DNA from: Nesterenkonia populi
GTDB lineage: Bacteria; Actinomycetota; Actinomycetes; Actinomycetales; Micrococcaceae
DNA: 64,000 bases
NCBI RefSeq assembly: GCF_007994735.1
Contig: NZ_VOIL01000001.1
Span: 620,001-684,000, forward strand
Direction: 5' to 3'
Within the stretch, counting starts at the first letter, position 1. Every line of letters starts with the position of its first letter. The translations under genes and the position numbers were made by a program. A model generated the notes under the pieces. It was not told where the DNA came from and did not search any database. It worked only from the letters and a program-made list of their open reading frames with translations. This document shows, in pieces, positions 16,891 to 24,773 of this stretch.

Positions 16891-16973
16891 AGTCGCCTGA
16901 CCTGACCTACAGTTTGGTTTCCACTCGTTTCGACTATCTCCCGTGACTGCGCTCCAGCAGATTGAGCATGTAC

Positions 16974-17171
16974 TCAGCCACCGAACAGGCTTCGCGAAAT
17001 CACTAGGAGTGCAAGGTCTTCAGATACGCCCATGTGCATAGTTCTTCCGTGACCAGTCCCTTGCAAGTTCCTCAGTTCGTTGACCTGCTCAGCGATGGTC
17101 CAAATCGATCCGTGCTGTAGGATCCCGCGGAACTTGTCATACGGGTCAGCCGCTGACATGGGGAGTGACAT
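16974..17171 (-). pseudogene. Abi_C-like domain relic, copy B
   Basis: A 65-codon frame on the minus strand contains FRGILQHGSIWTIAEQV, ELRNLQGTGHGR and VSEDLALLVISRSL. The LRN..GTGHGR core with a preceding helix and following hydrophobic helix is the signature of the abortive-infection C-terminal (Abi_C) domain found at the end of many defence-island proteins. Only the last part of such a gene is left, joined directly to dispersed repeat copy 4. No N-terminal domain is recognisable in the 300 bp upstream (17217-17514), where I see no other gene. Confidence 0.5.
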
Positions 17172-17216
17172 TTCGCTAAGACGCGGTCTGTCTCACTAAC
17201 TTGTCGTAATCCTCAG
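17151..17216 (+). repeat. Dispersed ~65-bp repeat, copy 4
   Basis: CGCTGACATGGGGAGTGACA, TTTCGCTAAGACGCGGTCTG, TCTCACTAACTTGTCG, TAATCCTCAG. It is the best reference for the family; copy 3 differs at only a few positions. TGACAT occurs twice, 13 bp apart, as in protein-binding sites at insertion-sequence ends. It overlaps the start of the Abi_C-like relic. Confidence 0.75.
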
Positions 17217-17514
17217 GGGCTCGAACAGTCGGTGAGGGTGATTCCGCGACGCGGGTGCCAGTCCAACCTTCGCTGAGCTCAGTGCCGGCGGGCGCGGGAA
17301 CACCGGTCTTCCGACTCGCTGACCCAACCAATTCCAGGTGATCACCACCGAACAGGTTGCCTACCGTCAGGCCGACGTCTTGTAGTGGCGCGTAGACCTG
17401 GGGACCTGACCTGAAAAGCACGGCGCGCCGTCACCGATCAGTGCAGAGTTCCAGCCGTTTCCCTTGCGCTGAGGGTAAGAGCGAATCCCGCGTCACGATC
17501 ACTTCGGTCACAAG

Positions 17515-18141
17515 TCAGGCCGACTGGTCGAAAATTCGTCTCTGAGTTTCGAGGTGTTGACGCAGATCCACGACAACATCACCATCGTCGGCCTCGCTTA
17601 GCGTCTGAGTCTCATTCAGTTCGACTGGGTTCGCCCTGGCAAGTTCGATGGTGTAATCACAGGCAACTTTCATGATCTTAGCAAGCTGATCGGTTGAGAA
17701 CGCCACAGTGGTGTCATTGTCCTGGCCGTATGCGACTACTGCGTCAAGGTCCGTGATCAGACGATCGATGTTGCCTCGATCAAGGCGGCCGGTCTGGATC
17801 GCTTCCAGGTACGACTCGAGTGAGACCTTATAATCCTGCACGCACTTGGGCACGTTCACTTCTGCGTCCTTCTTGCGCTTTCTCACCGCTAGGACCACCC
17901 CGCCGCCGGCTGCAATCGCTACCACTGTCCCTAACCCAGCAGCGGCCCAATGGTTCTTGAGGCCGGCTGCGGCAATACGAGTCGCGTTCTCCGCGGCTCT
18001 CTCGGGTGTAGGAATCTCCTTGAGATGCGTCACAAGTCGGCCACTCGTATCGCGCACTACGCCGCCGTAGCGAACGAGATCGCCAGCCAATAGGCTTTTG
18101 TAGATCTCAGGCGGAACCTCAAACGCGGGTTGAATGATCAT
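17515..18141 (-). CDS. Hypothetical one-TM protein with N-terminal GGVVR-type segment
   Basis: A 208-residue protein I cannot assign to a named family. The N-terminus IIQPAFEVPPEIYKSLLAGD, YGGVVRDTSGRLVTHLKEIP looks like a compact conserved module. A hydrophobic helix (around residues 72-92, AAGLGTVVAIAAGGGVVLAV) and a basic RKRKK follow, then about 110 mostly helical, acidic residues. The start at ATG 18141 has GGAAGA upstream. It lies downstream of the PIN-like gene on the same strand, separated by 256 bp and by one of the inverted repeats, so it probably has its own promoter. It is A/T-richer than core genes, which suggests transfer. A role in defence or as partner of the PIN-like protein is inference. 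Confidence 0.55.
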   Translation of the reverse strand: MIIQPAFEVPPEIYKSLLAGDLVRYGGVVRDTSGRLVTHLKEIPTPERAAENATRIAAAGLKNHWAAAGLGTVVAIAAGGGVVLAVRKRKKDAEVNVPKCVQDYKVSLESYLEAIQTGRLDRGNIDRLITDLDAVVAYGQDNDTTVAFSTDQLAKIMKVACDYTIELARANPVELNETQTLSEADDGDVVVDLRQHLETQRRIFDQSA

Positions 18142-18308
18142 GGTCAGTCTTCCGTCTCGACAGTGGCAATCCCGTACGTGTGATTCCAGGGTAGCTAACC
18201 CGTCCCTAACCTTGAGGCTAGGAGTGCAACCAGGGGGCGGCGCCATGGGGTGGCAGTCATGGTCTCGCCGTGAGAGCGACGCCAGACCTCCCCCAGCTCA
18301 ACCGCAAA

Positions 18309-18347
18309 CAAGCCAGATCAGATGTCACCCATTAGTGCGGCAGACCC
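18309..18347 (-). repeat. 39-bp inverted repeat, left copy
   Basis: Its reverse complement matches 19559-19597 at 35 of 39 positions (GGGTCTGCC..., ...TCTGATCTGGCTTG). The two copies enclose only the PIN-like gene. The GGGTCTGCC tip points towards the gene. The sequence looks like ends of ISL3-type insertion sequences of actinobacteria, but no transposase lies inside. Confidence 0.75.
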
Positions 18348-18397
18348 TTCTGAGCTTTCGGGGCAATATGTGTCCAAGGGCTAGATAATGTTCGCGC

Positions 18398-19450
18398 TCA
18401 ATCTCCTGACGTCGTGCCGAGAGAGCTCTCCGGGTAACGGTCGGCGAACCACGACTCAAGCTGCTGTATGTACTGCCTGGACTTGTAGCGTCGGATTCGT
18501 CCAATGAGCTCAAGGTCCGTTGTTTCACTGCTCGCCTCAGCATTTCCCCGGGATACGATTTGAGCCACACCATCAGCGAGATTTTCAGAAACTAGGTTTT
18601 CAAACGTGACGAGGTCTGCAGTGAGACCTGCGCCGTGATTGTGGCTCATGGCGCCGACTGGTTGAACAAGCGCAAGAAACTTGCCTAGGTGCTTGTCGTC
18701 GGTAACGAAGACTGCCGGTTGCGGAATCAGACCCCTCAACTCCGGCAGGGATGGCATTGTGGCGATCCTAGAATACGTAAGGTCAAAGCTCGTATTCCAG
18801 AGTGCATCTAGGGTGGAATCGAGACATTTTTCTTGCCTCAGCTTCATTATGTTCAAAGCCATCTCGCGCCCTGGCGAATTGCCGGCAAGCAACAAGGCTC
18901 CGAGAGTGACTTCACGTGACCCGCGACCGAAAAGCTCCGCGGCAAACAACGCGAGGCTCCCGAACGCAACCAAGGGGTCCCGTCGCTCGAGGAAAAGCTG
19001 GTAAGCCTTAAGTACCATCGCATAGGAGGGCAGGATTAAATTCTCTCTTACAATACGGAGATCCGCCTCAGGGACTCCGTTTCCGCTTTCACCGTCGTTA
19101 GGGTGCTGAGGGTCGGGCAAGACATCACTGCCTTGAGACCAAGCCTGCAGCGACCGCCGGTTGTCGACGAGGAGCCGCATGGCATTTGCACTTCGCCGAG
19201 AGTAGTTCGAGGCTTCTCTTATCCCAGGCTTTCTGCGCATCAGACTTTCTGCTGCGCCCAGACCAGGCATCACGAAGACATTCTCACTTAGGCGGGCAAC
19301 TAGGTCAGCCACGCGGTTCTGGACGTTTTTTTCATCGAAAGAAGAGCCCCTACGGGAAATTGTGTCTAAATGGCCCACAACATTTGCGTCAAGAAGCAAG
19401 CTTCGAATAGAACCGTCATATTGACTTGGAAAATATAAATACTTTGACAT
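18398..19450 (-). CDS. PIN-like domain protein, hypothetical
   Basis: A 350-residue protein with features of a PIN-type ribonuclease. The N-terminal strand LLLDANVVGHLD carries the first acidic residue, GLGAAESLM the Glu, SFDLTYSRI a third acid and VFVTDDKHLGKFLALV the last, in the order used by PIN folds. Between them lies a long, mostly helical insert (about residues 80-230), so it is far larger than VapC-type toxins (130-150 residues). ATG 19450 is chosen because homologous-looking sequence starts there; GAAGAAAG lies somewhat far upstream. It is flanked by 39-bp inverted repeats and followed by the one-TM protein. No VapB-like antitoxin is visible. The nuclease function is inferred from motifs only. 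Confidence 0.5.
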   Translation of the reverse strand: MSKYLYFPSQYDGSIRSLLLDANVVGHLDTISRRGSSFDEKNVQNRVADLVARLSENVFVMPGLGAAESLMRRKPGIREASNYSRRSANAMRLLVDNRRSLQAWSQGSDVLPDPQHPNDGESGNGVPEADLRIVRENLILPSYAMVLKAYQLFLERRDPLVAFGSLALFAAELFGRGSREVTLGALLLAGNSPGREMALNIMKLRQEKCLDSTLDALWNTSFDLTYSRIATMPSLPELRGLIPQPAVFVTDDKHLGKFLALVQPVGAMSHNHGAGLTADLVTFENLVSENLADGVAQIVSRGNAEASSETTDLELIGRIRRYKSRQYIQQLESWFADRYPESSLGTTSGD

Positions 19451-19558
19451 GGATTGTGTACTTTCTTCGCAGTTGGAGCATGTTCTCGACTCATCGATCC
19501 TAGTTGGCAATGTTAGTCTCGATGCTGACTCGCACCTGAATAAAGAGCCAGTGCAACG

Positions 19559-19597
19559 GGGTCTGCCACACGAATAGGTGACGTCTGATCTGGCTTG
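19559..19597 (+). repeat. 39-bp inverted repeat, right copy
   Basis: Partner of 18309-18347 with four mismatches. It ends four bases before the left tip of the IS3-family element, so the IS3 element may have inserted into, and removed, the rest of whatever this end belonged to. Confidence 0.75.
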
Positions 19598-19628
19598 CCT
19601 ATGATGCGTACTGGGTTTGGTTCCGAGG

Positions 19629-20530
19629 TTATGAAGCGGGTGTCTGCTCCCGCTGGTGTTCATAATATGCCGCCTCAACCTCGGCGGGTGTCTGGTGACC
19701 TAGGTGTCCGTGCAGCCGTCGGGTGTTCCACCAGTGGACCCAGTTCATCGTGGCGAACTCCACCTCAGTTAGGGATCGCCACGCCGGCTGGGAGTAGATC
19801 AGCTCAGTCTTATACAGCCCGTTGACTGCCTCGGCCAGGGCATTATCGTAAGAGTCTCCGACGGTCCCAACGGAGGGTCGGATGCCGTGGTCAGCGAGTT
19901 TCTCGGTGTAGGCCACAGCGACATATTGGCCGCCACGATCGCTGTGATGAACAAGTCCTCCCTCCTCAGATCGCCTGGCAGTAGCCACAGCGTGCTCCAA
20001 CGCTTCCAACGACAGTGCCTCGGTGGTCATCGAAGCCCGAGTGGCCCACCCCACAATCCGACGGGAGTAGGCATCGATCACGAAGGCTGTGTACACGAAG
20101 CCCGCACTTGCCCTGACGTAGGTGATATCGGCGACCCATAACCGTCCTGGTGCGGGGGCTCTGAAGTTGCGTTCGACCAGGTCAGGTCGATGATCTGGAA
20201 CTGGGGCAGGCACCGTGGTTCGAGGTTTCCTGCCCCGCACAACACCGCAGAGTCCGGCTTTACGCATCAGCCGGTAGACCTGGTCCCGGCCGATGTCCCA
20301 GCCTTCTCGGCGTAGGGCAGGCCACATCTTCCGGACTCCGTAGACGCGGCGTGGATACGCTGGATCTCGCCGATCAACAGATCGTCTTTGAGCTCCTTGG
20401 CTGAGCGGACCCTGGTCTTAGCTGCCCGAAATCCTCGGGAGGTGATGAACCCACCTTCTGTCGCGTTGAGGACCCGACAGATGCGCTCGACTCCGAAACG
20501 ATCCCTGTACTGGTCGATGTAGCGGATCAT
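19629..20530 (-). pseudogene. IS3-family transposase OrfB (DDE integrase), frameshifted
   Basis: Begins MIRYIDQYRDRFGVERICRV at ATG 20530, whose ATGA overlaps the stop of OrfA. The frame follows the family up to EIQRIHA near 20350, then leaves it; the family sequence resumes in another frame at VYGVRKMWPALRREGWDIG and runs to 19629. About ten bases that should encode the xNYG link are missing. The integrase core after the break is complete: D in VADITYVRA, D in HSDRGGQY, E in NALAEAVNGLYKTEL. A 232-residue fragment containing all three catalytic residues could still start at ATG 20327, but it lacks the N-terminal region. Confidence 0.82.
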
Positions 20531-20844
20531 CTCGTGGTGGGACGGTCGAGCTCCGCGGTGAAAAACGCCGAAGCAGACTTCAGAATCTCATTGGCTCTCT
20601 TCAACTCGCGGTTCTCACGCCGTAGCCGCTTCAGCTCATCGAGTTCATCACTGGTGGGCCCCGGTTCTTCCCCGGCATCTCGTTTAGCCTGCTTCGCCCA
20701 CGTATTCAGCGTGTGGGGCGAAACCCCTAGTTTCTGGCCGATAGCCTCAGCAGCGGCCCAACGAGAAGACTCCTCGATGCGCTGATGATCAGCCAACATT
20801 CTCAATGCCCGGTCCTTGAACTCCGGTGTATACGTCCCTGCCAT
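20527..20844 (-). CDS. IS3-family transposase OrfA
   Basis: 105 residues. N-terminal helix-turn-helix that binds the element's ends (YTPEFKDRALRML ... GVSPHTLNTWAKQ), then a leucine-rich coiled coil (DELKRLRRENRELKRANEIL) used for multimerisation. Full length for the family and apparently intact. In active IS3 elements it is fused to OrfB by programmed frameshifting; here the 4-bp ATGA overlap joins the two frames. With OrfB broken, OrfA alone could at most act as an inhibitor of related elements. Confidence 0.85.
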   Translation of the reverse strand: MAGTYTPEFKDRALRMLADHQRIEESSRWAAAEAIGQKLGVSPHTLNTWAKQAKRDAGEEPGPTSDELDELKRLRRENRELKRANEILKSASAFFTAELDRPTTR

Positions 20845-20895
20845 AGTTCCAATCCTCTCTGCTCAACAGACCGGAACTAAACCCAGTACGCATCA

Positions 20896-21062
20896 GGAGG
20901 CCTCGCGCATGCCCATGCTTCAGTGTTGCCTACTGTCAGATCAGTGGGACCTCTGACACGCCACTGACATAAATCTGGGATTACTGACAAATTGAGCGAA
21001 ACCTACATCTACGGTTCGACTCTCCGGCACTCCTGAACCGGAATAAAGTCGGTACGCCCTAA
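20896..21062. other. Short region with repeated CTGACA motifs between the IS and the clpB promoter
   Basis: No gene. TGTCAG or CTGACA occurs five times between 20930 and 20990, in the same style as insertion-sequence ends with several protein-binding repeats. It is not clearly a copy of the 65-bp dispersed repeat. It probably marks the island border next to clpB. Confidence 0.3.
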
Positions 21063-21083
21063 GTTGAGTGAGTATGACTCAAG
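21063..21083. promoter_or_regulatory. HAIR operator (HspR binding site) of clpB
   Basis: GTTGAGT-N7-ACTCAAG differs at one base from the HspR-associated inverted repeat CTTGAGT-N7-ACTCAAG. It lies 45 bp before the clpB start, the normal place for repression by HspR in actinobacteria. Confidence 0.82.
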
Positions 21084-21128
21084 TTTGGGTCGTCGTAGTC
21101 TGTGTGACAGGAAGGGGGCCGCGAGGCC

Positions 21129-23732
21129 ATGGATATTGACAAGCTCACTGAGAAGTCCCGCGAGGCGGTCGCGGCTGCCGTCTCCTACGCCGGGCAGGTG
21201 AAGAACCCGCGGGTGGAGCCCGCCCACCTGCTCAAGGCACTCATGGACACCCGCGAGTCGCTCGCCGTGCAGGTGCTCAAAACCGCCGGCGCCAGCCCGG
21301 AGGCCGTCTCCTCCGCCGCCTCCGAGCTGATCTCCAAGCTGCCGCAGCTCGGCAGCGCGGCCGACCCCCAGGGATCGCCCGCCTTCGCCGGCGTCCTCAA
21401 CGCGGCCCAGCGCATCGCCGAAGCCGCAGGGCACACCTACACCTCCGCCGAGCACCTGCTCCTCGCCCTGGCCACCGAGTCCCAGGACACCGCTGAGGCC
21501 ATTCGCCGCGGCGGCGCCACACCGGAAGCGCTCCAGGAGGCCGCAGGCCAGGTCCGCGCCGGCCAGTCCGGCGACAGCGCCAACCCCGAGGCCACCTCCG
21601 AGGCGCTCTCCAAGTTCGGCACCGACCTGACCGCCCTCGCCAAAGACGGCAAGCTGGACCCGGTCATCGGCCGCGACGCCGAGATTCGCCGCGTGGTCCA
21701 GGTGCTCTCCCGCCGCACCAAGAACAATCCGGTGCTCATCGGCGAGCCCGGCGTCGGCAAGACCGCCGTCGTCGAAGGCCTCGCCCAGCGCATCGAACAG
21801 GGCGACGTGCCCGACGCGCTCAAGGGCAAGACCCTCATCAGCCTTGACCTCGGCGCCATGGTCGCCGGCTCCAAATACCGGGGCGAGTTCGAAGAGCGGC
21901 TGAAGGCCGTGCTCGATGAGATCAAAGCCGCCGAGGGCCAGATCATCAGCTTCATCGACGAGATCCACACCGTCGTCGGAGCCGGCGGCTCCTCCGAGGG
22001 CTCCATGGACGCCGGCAACATGCTCAAGCCCATGCTCGCCCGCGGCGAGCTGCGCCTCATCGGTGCCACCACCCTCGACGAGTACCGGGAGAACATCGAA
22101 TCCGACGCCGCCCTGGAGCGCCGCTTCCAGCAGGTCTACGTCGGCGAACCCTCGGTGGAGGACACCGTCGCCATCCTGCGCGGCATCAAGGAGAAGTACG
22201 AGGCCCACCATGGAGTCGAGATCGCCGACGCCGCCCTCGTCTCCGCCGCGTCCCTCTCCGACCGGTACATCACCGGCCGGCAGCTGCCCGACAAAGCAAT
22301 CGACCTCGTCGACGAGGCCGCCTCCCGGCTGAAGATGGAGATCGACTCCGACCCCGTCGAGATCGACGAGCTGCGCCGCGCCGTCGAACGCCTCAAAGTC
22401 GAGGAGCAGTGGCTCTCCCAGGAGACCGACGCCGGCTCCCAGGAGCGGCTCGAGGCCCTGCGCGCCGAACTGGCCGACAAGTCCGAGCAGCTCACCGAGC
22501 TGCAGTCCCGGTGGGAGGCCGAGCGCGGCGCCCACAAGAAGGCCGGCGAGCTGCGCACCAAGCGCGACGAGCTCAAATCCGCTGCCGAACGCGCCCAGCG
22601 CGAAGGCCACTTCGGCGAAGCCTCCCGCCTCCTCTATGGGGACATCCCCCAGATCGAGGCAGAGATCGCCGAGGCCGAAGCCCAGGAGCAGCAGGCCAAC
22701 GAGGCTGACCGCATGGTCCCCGAGCGGGTCGACTCCGACGCCATCGCCGACGTCATCTCCGCCTGGACCGGCATCCCCGCCGGACGGATGCTCGCCGGTG
22801 AGACCGAGAAGCTGCTGCAGATGGAGGAGCGCATCGGCTCCCGCCTCATCGGACAGGAGCGCGCCGTCGGCTCCGTGGCCGACGCCGTCCGCCGGGCCCG
22901 CACCGGGGTCGCCGACCCCGACCGGCCCACCGGCTCCTTCCTCTTCCTGGGCCCCACCGGTGTGGGCAAGACCGAGCTGGCCAAGGCGCTCGCCGAGTTC
23001 CTGTTCGACGACGAACGCTCCATGGTCCGCATCGACATGTCCGAATACGCCGACAAGCACTCCACCGCCCGGCTGGTCGGCGCGCCCCCCGGATACGTCG
23101 GCTACGACGAAGGCGGCCAGCTCACCGAGGCGGTGCGGCGTCGGCCCTACTCGGTGGTGCTGCTGGACGAGGTGGAGAAGGCCCACCCCGAGGTCTTCGA
23201 CATCCTCCTGCAGGTCCTCGACGACGGCCGGCTCACCGACGGGCAGGGCCGCACCGTGGACTTCCGCAACGTGGTGCTGATCCTCACCTCCAACCTCGGC
23301 AGCCAGTACCTGGTGGACCAGAGCCTGGACGAGGACGCCAAGCGGGAGAAGGTGATGGGTGTGGTGAGCACCGCCTTCAAGCCGGAGTTCCTCAACCGGC
23401 TCGACGACACCGTCCTGTTCGACCCGCTCGGCATGAACCAGCTGACGCCCATCGTGGACATCCAGATCCGCTCCCTGCAGGAGCGGCTCGCCGGACGGCG
23501 CCTCACCCTGGACGTCACCGACTCGGCCAAGGAATGGCTCGGCCTCACCGGCTACGACCCCGCCTACGGAGCCCGGCCGCTGCGCCGGCTCATCCAGCGG
23601 GAGATCGGGGACCAGCTCGCCAAGGCGCTGCTGGCCGGTGAGATCGCCGACGGCGACACCGTGGTGGTGGACCGTGACGAGCTCACCCTCGAGGAGCGCT
23701 CAGCCCACGGGCTCACCCTGAAGAAGGGCTGA
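21129..23732 (+). CDS. clpB: ATP-dependent chaperone ClpB
   Basis: Hsp100 disaggregase that works with DnaK to pull apart protein aggregates in the cytosol. It has 867 residues, full length. In order: Clp N-domain (1-140), AAA1 with Walker A GEPGVGKT and arginine finger region, the coiled-coil middle domain (about 400-520, rich in [10 protein letters not shown] and [10 protein letters not shown]), and AAA2 with Walker A GPTGVGKT and the [20 protein letters not shown] pore loop. There is no ClpP-binding IGF loop, which separates it from ClpA/ClpC. The HAIR box upstream indicates HspR control. It marks the return to core genome after the island; the IS element stops about 230 bp before the start codon. 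Confidence 0.96.
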   Translation: MDIDKLTEKSREAVAAAVSYAGQVKNPRVEPAHLLKALMDTRESLAVQVLKTAGASPEAVSSAASELISKLPQLGSAADPQGSPAFAGVLNAAQRIAEAAGHTYTSAEHLLLALATESQDTAEAIRRGGATPEALQEAAGQVRAGQSGDSANPEATSEALSKFGTDLTALAKDGKLDPVIGRDAEIRRVVQVLSRRTKNNPVLIGEPGVGKTAVVEGLAQRIEQGDVPDALKGKTLISLDLGAMVAGSKYRGEFEERLKAVLDEIKAAEGQIISFIDEIHTVVGAGGSSEGSMDAGNMLKPMLARGELRLIGATTLDEYRENIESDAALERRFQQVYVGEPSVEDTVAILRGIKEKYEAHHGVEIADAALVSAASLSDRYITGRQLPDKAIDLVDEAASRLKMEIDSDPVEIDELRRAVERLKVEEQWLSQETDAGSQERLEALRAELADKSEQLTELQSRWEAERGAHKKAGELRTKRDELKSAAERAQREGHFGEASRLLYGDIPQIEAEIAEAEAQEQQANEADRMVPERVDSDAIADVISAWTGIPAGRMLAGETEKLLQMEERIGSRLIGQERAVGSVADAVRRARTGVADPDRPTGSFLFLGPTGVGKTELAKALAEFLFDDERSMVRIDMSEYADKHSTARLVGAPPGYVGYDEGGQLTEAVRRRPYSVVLLDEVEKAHPEVFDILLQVLDDGRLTDGQGRTVDFRNVVLILTSNLGSQYLVDQSLDEDAKREKVMGVVSTAFKPEFLNRLDDTVLFDPLGMNQLTPIVDIQIRSLQERLAGRRLTLDVTDSAKEWLGLTGYDPAYGARPLRRLIQREIGDQLAKALLAGEIADGDTVVVDRDELTLEERSAHGLTLKKG

Positions 23733-23734
23733 GG

Positions 23735-24430
23735 CTACTCCTGGTCGCGGGGCTCGGCCGAGACGTCGACGCCGTCTGCCGTCCCGTCCTCGGCCGGGTC
23801 CTCGACGGCATCCTCATCCTCGTCGTCGGCGTCCTCGTCGAGCATGTAGTCGCCGGTGAGGGAGCCGTCGTCGCTGCGGGTGAGGAAGCATGAGACCAGC
23901 CGGTCGTCCTCCCTGTTCCAGGTGGACTCGGTGGGATGGTTGAGCTGAACGGCGAGGTCATAGTCGGCTTCGGCCACAGCGTCCTCGTTGAGGCTGAGGT
24001 CATCGTGGCACCACTCGTGCGCGGTGTCTGCGACCTCTGTGTCGCCGGGGTAGGAGCCGTCGGAGATGTTCTGCCGGAGCACCACCTGGACATCGTAGGA
24101 CTGCTCGCAGTCGACGACGTCGGCGGGCTCGTCCTCCGTCGCATACCCGACCAAGCACCAGCCGGTCTCCCAGTCCTCGGGGGGAACGTCCCGGGCATGA
24201 ACGCCGTCGGCGGGCTCCTCGATCCACTCCCAGGCTCCGGCGTCCTCATCCTCACCAGGTTCGCGGATGACGAACCACCACAGCAGCCCCAGGGTCACCA
24301 GAACCACCAGCGCCCCGGCGATCAGGAAGGGGATGGCGTTGAGCTGCACCCCCTGCTCAGAGGCGGCCCGGCGCTGCCGGCGAGTGGCGGGGCGGGCGAT
24401 CTCGGCAGTGCTGCGGGGGTCCTCACTCAT
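23735..24430 (-). CDS. Septum-formation family membrane protein
   Basis: 231 residues: a basic cytoplasmic N-terminus, one transmembrane helix (about 33-55, LIAGALVVLVTLGLLWWFVI) and an extracellular acidic domain. The domain has the septum-formation family layout: WCLVGYA, VVDCEQSYDVQVV, a C in HEWCHDD, and NREDDRLVSCFL, with paired cysteines. The last 40 residues are almost all Asp/Glu, fitting a salt-adapted proteome. I take ATG 24430 (GGAAGG upstream); an ATG at 24475 would add 15 residues. It ends two bases from the clpB stop on the other strand, without a visible terminator. Confidence 0.7.
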   Translation of the reverse strand: MSEDPRSTAEIARPATRRQRRAASEQGVQLNAIPFLIAGALVVLVTLGLLWWFVIREPGEDEDAGAWEWIEEPADGVHARDVPPEDWETGWCLVGYATEDEPADVVDCEQSYDVQVVLRQNISDGSYPGDTEVADTAHEWCHDDLSLNEDAVAEADYDLAVQLNHPTESTWNREDDRLVSCFLTRSDDGSLTGDYMLDEDADDEDEDAVEDPAEDGTADGVDVSAEPRDQE

Positions 24431-24578
24431 CCAAGCGGAGCCTTCCGATCGGTGCGACGCAACGGGGAGCCTCATGCTAACTTAGGGGGCACGAAGCACA
24501 TCATCTGAACAGTCAAGCCCGCAGTGAACCTTCCGAGATTCCGCTGCGGCATGAGTAGATGTTAAGGGGGTCCCGCTC

Positions 24579-24773
24579 ATGGGGCGTGGCCGTCAGAAGG
24601 CTAAAGCAACCAAGCAGGCACGGGAGATCAAGTACTTCACCCCGGACACGGACCTTTCGGCCCTGGAGCGGGAGCTCGCACAATCCCGCGGTGACGACGC
24701 CGAGGGTGCCGGCAGCGAGTACGAGGACCCCTACGCCGACGAGTTCGACGCCGATGGCGAGGAGCAGCGCTAG
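24579..24773 (+). CDS. DUF3073 domain protein
   Basis: A 64-residue actinobacterial protein of unknown role. It starts MGRGRQKAKATKQAREIKY and ends in an acidic tail, exactly the family pattern. AAGGGGG lies eight bases upstream of ATG 24579. The basic N-terminus suggests binding of RNA or DNA, which is an inference. The Sir2 gene overlaps its end by 20 bp. Confidence 0.88.
   Translation: MGRGRQKAKATKQAREIKYFTPDTDLSALERELAQSRGDDAEGAGSEYEDPYADEFDADGEEQR

Larger units (their letters stand above)
19602..20895 (-). mobile_element. IS3-family insertion sequence (about 1.29 kb, probably inactive)
   Basis: Bounded by terminal inverted repeats TGATGCGTACTGGGTTT-G/A-GTTCCG at 19602-19625 and, inverted, at 20872-20895 (23 of 24 match). 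It encodes the usual orfA and orfB on the minus strand. OrfB is broken by a short internal deletion, so the element cannot move by itself. I see no clear 3-4 bp target duplication (flanks CTA and GGA), which may mean that one flank was rearranged after insertion. Confidence 0.85.

Noticed and set aside
21009..23186. 725-codon open frame antisense to clpB
   Set aside because: It exists because clpB has strong third-position G/C; the translation is Gly/Val/Leu-rich without any family motif and no ribosome site.
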